This document shows, piece after piece, positions 6,596 through 12,618 of a stretch of 15,499 nucleotides of DNA. A program made the translations under genes and the position numbers. Numbering within the stretch: position 1 is the first letter of the stretch; each line of letters opens with the position of its first letter. The notes beneath the pieces were generated by a model, which had not been told where the DNA came from, made no database searches, and saw nothing but the letters and a program-made list of their open reading frames with translations. The stretch is from JBIOWF01 sp044868295 (GTDB taxonomy: Bacteria; Actinomycetota; Actinomycetes; Streptosporangiales; Streptosporangiaceae): assembly GCA_044868295.1 (NCBI GenBank), contig JBIOWF010000111.1:1-15499 (forward strand), read 5' to 3'.

Positions 6596-7645
6596 CTAGA
6601 TCAACGCGAGCTGCCGGGCGGGGGACCGCCGCCTGCGCCACCGGCGCGCGGCCCGGCCGATGCCGTACATCTCCGCCAGGCCGCGCACCTGCTCGGCGAT
6701 CCGGCTCCGGTAACCGGCGTCCGCCGCCGGGCCCTTGCCGTACAGGGCCGCGTAGCGCGGCACCAGCCCCAGATGCTCACGTTCCAGCCACGACAGGTAC
6801 CACTCGCGGGCGCCCGGCGGCAGCCGCAGCACGACAGGCGTCACGCTGACCGCGCCCGCCTCGGCGGCCCTGCGCACCGTGGACCGCAGGTGATCGTCCG
6901 AGTCCGTGATCAACGGCAGGATCGGCGCCATGAGCACCTCGCACGGGACGCCGCTCTCGTTCAGCGCCGCACACACCTCCAGCCGCCGCTGCGGGCTGGC
7001 CGCGCCCGGCTCGACCGCCCGCCGGATCCGGTCGTCGACGAACCCCACCGAGACCGCGGCGGAGACGTGCGCCGCCTTCGCCGCCTCCCGCAGCAGGTCC
7101 ACGTCACGCAGCACGAGCGGGCTCTTGGTCAGCACGCTGAACGCGTTCCCCGCGTCCGCCAGGGCCCGCACGATGCCCGGCATCAACCGGTAGGTCTCCT
7201 CCACCGGCTGGTAGCAGTCACCCGTGAGGCCGAGCGCGATCGGCTCACCGGTCCACCGGGGAGCGGCCAGCTCGCGGCGCAGCCGGTCGGCCAGGTTGGT
7301 CTTCACCACGATCCGCGAGGCGAAGTCGTCGCCCGCGTCCAGGCCCAGATGGCGGTGGCCGCCCCGGGCCGAGCAGTATCGGCAGGCCGCGGCGCACCCA
7401 CGGTAGGGGCTCGCCGCCCACCGGAAGGGCAGCCCGGCCGCCTCGGGCACCCGGTCGACGGCCACCCGGGCCTGGACCTCGAAGCAGGTGAGGCCCTCGA
7501 AGACCCGGGTGACCGCCTGCCGTTCGATCCGCGGCCGCGCCGGCCCCGCCTCGAGGAGCGACTGCTGCACCTGCTGCTCCGGCCCGGGGACGGCCCCGGA
7601 CCCCGTGGAGGCGTCCCAACGCATGGAGATCAGTAGAACACGCAT
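6596..7645 (-). CDS. Radical SAM protein, Rv2578c/SplB-like group
   Basis: Cytoplasmic iron-sulfur enzyme expected to cleave S-adenosylmethionine to a radical; the substrate is unknown. From ATG 7645 it has 349 residues. Cys84, Cys88 and Cys91 form the CX3CX2C cluster motif inside NPYRGC-like SPYRGCAAACRYC. The order FEGLTCFEV, SPYRGC, GLDAGDDFASRIVVK, YRLMPGI and SVLTKS follows the Rv2578c family of actinobacteria. The usual GTNTDPYQ segment reads GLTGDCYQ here, with an extra Cys. The start is set by GAGGA (complement of 7654-7658), eight bases before the ATG; a second in-frame ATG at 7624 (MRWDAS) is where many relatives begin. The stop is TAG at 6596-6598. The gene lies 95 bases downstream of the AraC-type regulator on the same strand and could be co-transcribed with it. 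The very basic C-terminus (RRWRRRRSPAR) may bind nucleic acid. Confidence 0.82.
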   Translation of the reverse strand: MRVLLISMRWDASTGSGAVPGPEQQVQQSLLEAGPARPRIERQAVTRVFEGLTCFEVQARVAVDRVPEAAGLPFRWAASPYRGCAAACRYCSARGGHRHLGLDAGDDFASRIVVKTNLADRLRRELAAPRWTGEPIALGLTGDCYQPVEETYRLMPGIVRALADAGNAFSVLTKSPLVLRDVDLLREAAKAAHVSAAVSVGFVDDRIRRAVEPGAASPQRRLEVCAALNESGVPCEVLMAPILPLITDSDDHLRSTVRRAAEAGAVSVTPVVLRLPPGAREWYLSWLEREHLGLVPRYAALYGKGPAADAGYRSRIAEQVRGLAEMYGIGRAARRWRRRRSPARQLALI

Positions 7646-7740
7646 TCGACCGTTCCTCAATCGTCGAAACCCCCCCGCCAAAGGGTCCACCACGCAGGAC
7701 TGCCGCTCACGCGGCCGGATCACCTGGTCGCGCGCTCCGG

Positions 7741-8712
7741 CTAAGCGAACCCGGCCGCCGACTGCGCCGCGCGGTACCGGCTGGGCGGCAGGCCGTACCG
7801 GTCGGCGAACGACACACGAAGCGTCTCAGCCGAGCCGAACCCGCAGCGCCGGGCGACCACCGCGAGCGGCAGTGACGTCGACGCGAGCAGGTGCGCCGCC
7901 GCCTCGGTCCGCACCCGCCGGACGAACCGGGCCGGGCTCTCACCCACGTGCTCGGCGAACAGCCGGGCCAGATGCCGCTCGCTCACCCCGGCCAGCGCCG
8001 CCAGCGCCGCCGCCCCCAGATCGCCGCCGAGATGCGCGCTGACATGGTCGACGACCTGGCGGACGACCACGTGCTCCGGAGAGGCGGGCGCGACGAACAT
8101 GCTCATCTGCGCCTGGTTGCCAGGCCGCTGCAGATAGGTCACCAGCGCCCGGGCCACGTCCCTGGCCATCTCCGGGCCGTGGTCCTCCCCGACGAACGCC
8201 AAAGTCAGATCCAGCGCGCTCGTCACCCCGGCGGCCGTGTAGACGTCGCCGTCCTTGATGTAGATCGGCGCCGGGTCCACCGTCAGCTCCGGATGCCGGC
8301 GCGCCAGCCCCCGCGCGTACGCCCAGTGCGTGGTCACCCGCCGGCCGGAGAGCAGGCCCGCGGCCGCCAGAACGCTCGCGCCCGTGCAGACCGACGCCAC
8401 CCTGCGGCTCTCCTTGGCCAGCCGACGCACGTGCGCGACCAGCCGCTGATCCCCGGCCGCCGCCTCGTGGCCGTCCCCGCCGGAGACGACCAGGGTGTCG
8501 AGCGGCCCTTTGAGCCGTTCCAGCCGCTCCTGCCCGTGCAGGACCAGCCCCGACCCGCACGTGATCGCCCGCCCGCCCGCCGTCGCCAGCGCGACCCGGT
8601 ACGGCGGGCGCCCGCCCAGCCGGTTGACCGCGTGCAGCGGCGTCGTCACCCCGGCGATGTCCAGCAGTTCGGCGCCGTCGTACCCGACGACGACGACCAG
8701 CCGCTCACGCAC
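7741..8712 (-). CDS. AraC-family regulator with DJ-1/PfpI sensor domain (GlxA-like)
   Basis: DNA-binding transcription regulator of 323 residues. The N-terminal part (about 4-175) is a DJ-1/PfpI-type glutaminase-like fold with the nucleophile-elbow signature ASVCTGASVLAAAGLL around Cys109, followed by VTTHW. The C-terminal part (about 222-318) is an AraC DNA-binding domain with two helix-turn-helix units, AALAGVSERHLARLF and VARRCGFGSAETLRVSF, and the usual G-x-P-x-x-Y-R end. The start is GTG at 8710-8712 with GGGAGG (complement of 8719-8724) six bases upstream. It diverges from a gene that encodes a stand-alone domain of the same DJ-1 superfamily, across a repeat-bearing spacer. It probably regulates that gene, and the sensor domain may bind a related ligand. 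The radical SAM gene follows on the same strand. Confidence 0.92.
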   Translation of the reverse strand: MRERLVVVVGYDGAELLDIAGVTTPLHAVNRLGGRPPYRVALATAGGRAITCGSGLVLHGQERLERLKGPLDTLVVSGGDGHEAAAGDQRLVAHVRRLAKESRRVASVCTGASVLAAAGLLSGRRVTTHWAYARGLARRHPELTVDPAPIYIKDGDVYTAAGVTSALDLTLAFVGEDHGPEMARDVARALVTYLQRPGNQAQMSMFVAPASPEHVVVRQVVDHVSAHLGGDLGAAALAALAGVSERHLARLFAEHVGESPARFVRRVRTEAAAHLLASTSLPLAVVARRCGFGSAETLRVSFADRYGLPPSRYRAAQSAAGFA

Positions 8713-8811
8713 CGCGCACCTCCCGCCGCCACCCCGGGACGCCCATGCTCGCAGGGGGTCCTCCGGCGTTCCAGGATTCCAGCCCGGTACGGCTCCCGCC
8801 AATCCCGCCCC

Positions 8812-8890
8812 GATCGCCGCCCGATCGCCGCCCCGATCGCCGCCCGATCGCCGCCCCGATCGCCGCCCCGATCGCCGCCCGATCGCCGCC
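8812..8890. repeat. Seven tandem 11-12-bp repeats with CGATCG cores in a divergent promoter region
   Basis: The unit GATCGCCGCC(C)C begins at 8812, 8823, 8835, 8846, 8858, 8870 and 8881. Spacings are 11, 12, 11, 12, 12 and 11 bases. Each unit boundary makes the palindrome CGATCG. The array lies within the 347-base region between the AraC-type regulator and the DJ-1 enzyme gene, about 100 bases from the regulator start. Such arrays change copy number by slippage and could also offer several binding sites on nearly one face of the helix. Confidence 0.9.
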
Positions 8891-9034
8891 CGAGCCGCGC
8901 GGCCGGGTCAACGCGGCCGGATTCGGCGCGGCCCTCCCATGCGGCGGCGCCGTACGACGCAGGCCCGGCAGGCAGGTCCAATGGACAGGGATCCCACAAT
9001 TACAGACATCGACGGGCGTGGGCGTTGAGACGCC

Positions 9035-9058
9035 GCACCACAGCTGTGATCGTGGTGC
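9035..9058. promoter_or_regulatory. Nested palindromes abutting the DJ-1 gene start
   Basis: GCACCAC (9035-9041) and GTGGTGC (9052-9058) are perfect inverted arms. Overlapping the left arm is a perfect 10-base palindrome, CACAGCTGTG (9039-9048). The element ends one base before the ATG at 9060, so it could be an operator that blocks initiation or a hairpin that masks the start codon. Confidence 0.45.
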
Positions 9059-9059
9059 C

Positions 9060-9749
9060 ATGACCAAGACCATCGCGTTCGTCCTCTATCCCGGCCTCAC
9101 CGCGCTCGACCTGGTCGGGCCGCTCCAGGTCGTCGCCACCCTGGCCCAGCTCGATCCCGGCTTCCGGACCGTCGTCGTGGCCGAGAACGCCGCGCCGGTC
9201 CACAGCGACACCCCTCTCGCCGTCGCGGCCAGCCACACCTTCGACGAGATCCCCGAGCCCGACGTCCTCATCGTCCCCGGCGGCACCGAGGGGACCATGG
9301 CCGCGCTCACCGACGAGAAGCTGCTCGGCCGCATCCGGGACGCCGCACGCACCGCCGAGATCGTCGGCTCGGTGTGCACCGGCTCCCTCCTGCTCGGCGC
9401 GGCCGGCCTGCTGGAGGGCCGCAAGGCCACCACGCACTGGTCGATGCGGCACCTGCTGGACAAGTTCGGCGCGACCCCGGTCGCCGAGCGATGGGTTCAG
9501 GACGGCCACGTCGTGACCGCCGCGGGCGTGGCGGCCGGGATCGACATGGCGCTGTACCTGGTGGCGCGCCTCGCCGGCGAGCAGGTCGCCCGCATGGTCC
9601 AGCTCTGCATCGAATACGACCCCCGGCCGCCGTTCGGCGGAATCGACTGGTCGGGTGTCGACATCGCCTCCTACCGGCCCTTCACCGACAGCCTGCTGAA
9701 CACCGCCCTCAGCGGCCATCCCGAGCTGCTGGAACGCCTGACGAGCTGA
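9060..9749 (+). CDS. DJ-1/PfpI family enzyme, isonitrile hydratase-like
   Basis: Cytoplasmic 229-residue protein forming one complete DJ-1/PfpI domain. Isonitrile (isocyanide) hydratases of Pseudomonas use Asp17 with a nucleophilic Cys followed by Thr; here Asp17 lies in TALDLVGPLQ, and Cys106-Thr107 in GSVCTGSLLLGAAGLLEG. The later HWSMRHLL and AAGVAAGIDMALYLVARLAGE segments are also typical of the group, and DPRPPFGGIDW matches its C-terminal region. The expected reaction is hydration of an isonitrile to an N-substituted formamide, but some relatives lack proven activity. ATG 9060 is the first start in register with the family N-terminus (M-T-K-T-I-A-F). No strong Shine-Dalgarno is visible. 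It diverges from the AraC/DJ-1 regulator, and an SMR exporter gene begins 70 bases after its stop. Confidence 0.88.
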   Translation: MTKTIAFVLYPGLTALDLVGPLQVVATLAQLDPGFRTVVVAENAAPVHSDTPLAVAASHTFDEIPEPDVLIVPGGTEGTMAALTDEKLLGRIRDAARTAEIVGSVCTGSLLLGAAGLLEGRKATTHWSMRHLLDKFGATPVAERWVQDGHVVTAAGVAAGIDMALYLVARLAGEQVARMVQLCIEYDPRPPFGGIDWSGVDIASYRPFTDSLLNTALSGHPELLERLTS

Positions 9750-9780
9750 CCCCGCCCTCGCCCGGCCGGCGCCTCACCGA

Positions 9781-9808
9781 TAAAGTGGAACAAGCGTGCC
9801 GTTTTTTT
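9781..9808 (+). promoter_or_regulatory. Possible promoter and T-tract upstream of the SMR gene
   Basis: TAAAGT at 9781-9786 fits a -10 box, and a run of seven T bases at 9802-9808, rare in this GC-rich window, directly precedes the GGGAGG ribosome binding site. The T run could be a spacer, a transcription-slippage site, or the U-tract of a weak terminator of the preceding gene. No strong hairpin precedes it. Confidence 0.35.
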
Positions 9809-9819
9809 GGGAGGTTTTC

Positions 9820-10143
9820 ATGGCCTGGCTCCTGCTCGCCATCGCGATCGCCACCGAGGTCGTCGCCACCACCGCGCTCAAACTGAGCGACGGCCTCACC
9901 CACAAGGGATGGACCGCCGTCGTCGCCGTCGGCTACATCGCCTCCTTCATCCTCCTGGCGCGAGCCCTCAAACTGCAGATGCCCGTCGGCGTCGCCTACG
10001 CCGTGTGGGCCGGCGTCGGCACCGCCACGATCGCCGCCATCGGCACGCTCTTCCTCGGGGAGGAGATGAACCTGACCAAAGCCGCAGGCATCGCCCTGAT
10101 AATCTGCGGGGTCGTGCTGCTCAACCTGGCCGGCACCCATTGA
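9820..10143 (+). CDS. SMR-family multidrug efflux protein (EmrE/Qac type)
   Basis: Proton-coupled exporter of the small multidrug resistance family, active as a dimer in the membrane. It has 107 residues and four predicted helices (about 2-20, 30-48, 56-77, 84-104). The essential acidic residue of helix 1 is Glu13 in AIATEVVATTALK, matching Glu14 of EmrE. The GVAYAVWAGVGTA segment with its Trp points to the quaternary-cation exporting subtype rather than the guanidine (Gdx/SugE) subtype, where this stretch differs. ATG 9820 is chosen because GGGAGG at 9809-9814 lies five bases before it; an upstream in-frame GTG at 9796 would sit before the ribosome binding site. The stop overlaps the TTG start of the TetR gene, so the two are translationally coupled. 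Confidence 0.93.
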   Translation: MAWLLLAIAIATEVVATTALKLSDGLTHKGWTAVVAVGYIASFILLARALKLQMPVGVAYAVWAGVGTATIAAIGTLFLGEEMNLTKAAGIALIICGVVLLNLAGTH

Positions 10144-10745
10144 CCGGCCGTACCCGCCAGGAGCGGGCCCTGCGCCGCCGCGAGGCCCTGCTCGACGCCG
10201 CCGTCGCCCTCCTCACCGAGGGCGGCTTCGCCGCCGCCACCCACCGCGCCGTCGCCCAGCGGGCCGGCATCCCGCTCGCCGCCACCACCTACTACTTCTC
10301 CTCCCGCGACCAGCTCCTGGCCCACTCATTCGACCTGCTCGTCCAGCGCGAACTCGACCACATGCGCGCCTGGCTGGACCAGACACCCGCCACCTCACCC
10401 GAACGGCTCGCCGACGCGCTGATCACGACCTACGACGCCGACCGCAACGGCCGGCTCGGCGTGTGGGAGCTGTACCTGCAGGCGGCCCGCGACCTCGGCC
10501 TACGCGACATCGCCCGAGCCTGGACCGACGGCACCGACAAGATCATCGCCGACGGCCTGCGGCGCGCGGGAGCGCCCCACGGCCGGGCAGAGGTCCGATT
10601 CGTCACGACCCTGCTGTCCGGCCTGTCACTGGAGCACGTCGTCGAAGCCCGCCCCGAATCACGAGAACGCGCCCGGGAGGTCCTGGCCCTCGCCCTCAAC
10701 GCCCTCCAGACGGCCACGCCCGGCCAGTCAGACATCCCGATATAA
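10140..10745 (+). CDS. TetR/AcrR-family transcription regulator
   Basis: Regulator of 201 residues. The N-terminal helix-turn-helix spans about residues 10-57 (LLDAAVALLTEGGFAAATHRAVAQRAG, then TTYYFSSRDQLLAHSF), and the rest is an all-helical ligand and dimer domain. The start is TTG at 10140-10142, overlapping the exporter TGA at 10141-10143. An in-frame alternative with better signals is not present and the family N-terminus fits. Close coupling behind the SMR gene suggests that it represses its own operon in response to an exported compound. The operator would lie in 9750-9819, where I see no clear palindrome. The stop TAA at 10743-10745 overlaps a -10-like TATAAG for the following gene. 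Confidence 0.9.
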   Translation: MTGRTRQERALRRREALLDAAVALLTEGGFAAATHRAVAQRAGIPLAATTYYFSSRDQLLAHSFDLLVQRELDHMRAWLDQTPATSPERLADALITTYDADRNGRLGVWELYLQAARDLGLRDIARAWTDGTDKIIADGLRRAGAPHGRAEVRFVTTLLSGLSLEHVVEARPESRERAREVLALALNALQTATPGQSDIPI

Positions 10746-10746
10746 G
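10741..10746 (+). promoter_or_regulatory. -10 box TATAAG overlapping the tetR stop codon
   Basis: TATAAG lies nine bases before ATG 10756, which would give a leaderless or nearly leaderless message for the DUF952 gene. The TAA stop of the preceding gene is inside the hexamer. No clear -35 is visible. Confidence 0.4.
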
Positions 10747-10755
10747 GTCTGAACC

Positions 10756-11142
10756 ATGATTTTCCACCTCGCGCTGGCGACCGACTGGGCAGCGGCACAG
10801 AAAGCGGGGGAGTACCGCGTCTCCACCCTCGGCCGCACCCTCGAACAAGAGGGCTACATCCACGCCTCCGCCGACCTCGAACAAGCGCGCGGCGTCGCCG
10901 CACGCTTCTACGGCCACGTCACCGACCCGCTGGTGCTCCTCACCATCGACGAGGACCTCCTCGGCCACCCCGTGAAGTTCGAAGTGCCCGACGGCGCGAG
11001 CGAAGCCTTCCCCCACATCTACGGCCCGATCCCCACCACGGCCGTCACCGACATCGCCCCTTTTCACCTCGACCGGACCGGCCTCGGCCAGCACCAAAGA
11101 GTCGATCTTCACCATGCTGGGGAGAGACCCTCCCCGCGGTGA
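10756..11142 (+). CDS. DUF952 domain protein
   Basis: This 128-residue cytoplasmic protein consists of one DUF952 domain (residues 1-100) with the marks IFHLA at the start, GYIHASADLEQ near 33-43, DPLVLLTIDEDLLG near 57-70 and FPHIYGPIP near 86-94. The last 25 residues are less conserved. The biochemical role of the family is not established; my recollection that it has been linked by fold to ADP-ribosyltransferase-like proteins is unverified. It starts 10 bases after the tetR stop, so it may be read through from the exporter operon or from its own -10 box. Start ATG 10756 is the only one that keeps the conserved N-terminal strand. Confidence 0.85.
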   Translation: MIFHLALATDWAAAQKAGEYRVSTLGRTLEQEGYIHASADLEQARGVAARFYGHVTDPLVLLTIDEDLLGHPVKFEVPDGASEAFPHIYGPIPTTAVTDIAPFHLDRTGLGQHQRVDLHHAGERPSPR

Positions 11143-11248
11143 TCGATTTCACCACGAACGCCCAAGCGGCCCGAGCGCTGACCACGATGCAGACGCTGCC
11201 CGCGGCGGTTGAACGGCCACACGCACAGGTCGCCAGCCCGCGCCCGGG

Positions 11249-11971
11249 TCAGGAGCCGATCGCCACGCCGTGCCGGGAACCGACACGGCCGCCACCGAGG
11301 TCGGCACGGTCACCGGCCGCCTGGCCACTCGACCACCCCGACCAGTCGGTCAACGCACGCCTTCCCGCCCCGCGCACATGCGGGAACATCTGCTCATACA
11401 CCCGGCTCACCTCGGCCCCCCTGTCAAGCAGCACCAGCTCCGTCGAACGGCCACCGACCGGTTCGGCCCGCGCCGCGGCAGTGCGCTCGGCCGCCCGCAA
11501 CCGCTCACACACCCGATTCACGTATCCCGCCATCCAGCCCTTGCGGTAACTGATCGTCGCATGGCCGGGCGGCACCACCACACGCAGCACCCCGGAGGCC
11601 ATCTGCAGGCACAGCGACGTGAACACCATCTCCACCAGCGCCAGATCGGACCGGAAACCGACGACCTGAACCTCCGACTCCGCGCCGACCCTGCGGTAGA
11701 TCGACCGGCAGCGCAGCACGGCCGCCACCCCGGCCAGCAGCGCCCGGCGGTCCGGCCGGTACGGATTTCCGACCCGGATCGTCAGCGACCCCACCCCGTC
11801 CGCCACCTTCCCCGCGTCGGCCAACATGGCCTGCTCGATGCCGTACGCCGCCATGACGGCGCAGGCCTTCTCCAGATAGACGGCCGCCTCCGCCTCGCCC
11901 GTGTTGGGATGCTCGGCCACCGCGAGAAGCCTCCGCACCAGCTCCAGCTTCCGCTCCGGAACCCCACCCAT
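11249..11971 (-). CDS. DUF2786 domain protein
   Basis: This 240-residue soluble protein has an N-terminal DUF2786 domain (about 6-46: ERKLELVRRLLAVAEHPNTGEAEAAVYLEKA then MAAYGIE). Residues 70-190 form a second region in which VQVVGFRSDLALVEMVFTSL and YRKGWMAGYVNRVCERL stand out, a pairing seen in many actinobacterial DUF2786 proteins. The function is unknown. ATG at 11969-11971 is chosen because GGGAAGGG (complement of 11978-11985) lies six bases upstream; the ATG at 11977 sits directly on that site. The C-terminal 40 residues are Gly, Arg and Ser rich and look disordered. The gene is convergent with DUF952 and downstream of the ABC transporter genes by 157 bases. No clear terminator was found in 11143-11248. 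Confidence 0.85.
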   Translation of the reverse strand: MGGVPERKLELVRRLLAVAEHPNTGEAEAAVYLEKACAVMAAYGIEQAMLADAGKVADGVGSLTIRVGNPYRPDRRALLAGVAAVLRCRSIYRRVGAESEVQVVGFRSDLALVEMVFTSLCLQMASGVLRVVVPPGHATISYRKGWMAGYVNRVCERLRAAERTAAARAEPVGGRSTELVLLDRGAEVSRVYEQMFPHVRGAGRRALTDWSGWSSGQAAGDRADLGGGRVGSRHGVAIGS

Positions 11972-12128
11972 GGCCATCCCTTCCCACCGGCCCGCACCCC
12001 GCAGCACCTGACCTTAGAGGCCGCCACCGACAGTCACGGCCCCTCCCGGCAGACGCGAGCCGGCCTCACCCGCAGGACCCGCTCCCATCAGATCCCGCGG
12101 CACCGAAGCCCGGCGGACGGCGCTCCCG

Positions 12129-12617
12129 TCAGACGCACAGCAGCCGCTCCATCCGCCGCGAGGCGAACCACAGACCGGCCGCCGCCATCGCCGCCAGGTA
12201 GGCGACATGCCCCACGAGCCCGGCACCGACCACCCCGATCGACAGACCCCGCACCGCGATCGTCACCCGAAACACCAGATAAAGCAGGTGACCGGCGACG
12301 ATGTCGACCGGCCGGACCGGCGTCGCCCGCATCGCGTGATAAGCCCGCACCCACTTGAAGTCACCCAGCACCGAGTACGTCGACTCGCCGACCGCTATCT
12401 GGAACGCGGTGGACGCCAGCACGCCCGGCACGATCCACGACAGATAGCCGACGCCCTCCACGGTGCCGACGTATCCGCCCACGCCGATGCCGATGCTGAC
12501 CAGGAACAGCACAGGGAGAATGAACGAGGAGAACACCGACGCCCGCCACAGCCGCCGGTACAACGTCAGATGCCGCTCCAGCACCGCGACCGTGGGATGA
12601 ACCGTTCCAGCGGCCAC
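12129..12617 (-). CDS. ABC-2 type permease (DrrB-like), probably with an internal in-frame deletion
   Basis: Membrane partner of the ATPase immediately upstream on the same strand. Translation starts at GTG 12617, one base after the ATPase stop, so the pair is coupled. The 162 residues are well short of the usual 240-260. Residues 9-120 match the family N-terminal half well: VLERHLTLYRRLWRASVFSS, a membrane span, YLSWIVPGVLASTAF, FKWVRAYHAMRATPVRPVDI and GHLLYLVFRVTIAV. At about residue 123 (nt 12250) the sequence moves directly to RGLSIGV plus GHVAYLAAMAAAGLWFASRRMERLL, which looks like the last span of the family. The central spans and the usual FSGTFFP-like segment are missing. CGATCG occurs on both sides of the junction (12236-12241 and 12257-12262). 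It is probably non-functional or altered. Confidence 0.75.
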   Translation of the reverse strand: MAAGTVHPTVAVLERHLTLYRRLWRASVFSSFILPVLFLVSIGIGVGGYVGTVEGVGYLSWIVPGVLASTAFQIAVGESTYSVLGDFKWVRAYHAMRATPVRPVDIVAGHLLYLVFRVTIAVRGLSIGVVGAGLVGHVAYLAAMAAAGLWFASRRMERLLCV

Positions 12618-12618
12618 G

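Larger units (their letters stand above)
8713..9059. other. Divergent intergenic region between two DJ-1 superfamily genes
   Basis: It holds the regulator Shine-Dalgarno at its left end, the CGATCG array (8812-8890), a GTCCA-A-TGGAC palindrome at 8976-8986 whose TGGACA resembles a -35, and the nested palindrome at 9035-9058. I see no convincing -10 for either gene and no small gene. Confidence 0.6.

Noticed and set aside
8812..8890. CRISPR array interpretation of the tandem repeats.
   Set aside because: Units are 11-12 bases with no unique spacers.
9750..9819. Guanidine riboswitch (mini-ykkC or similar) ahead of the SMR gene.
   Set aside because: No paired hairpins with ACGR loops are visible, and the SMR protein looks like the Qac subtype rather than the guanidine exporter subtype.
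11143..11248. Search for a terminator between the convergent DUF952 and DUF2786 genes.
   Set aside because: Only short GC pairings such as CCCGCGCCCGGG appear, none clearly better than background.
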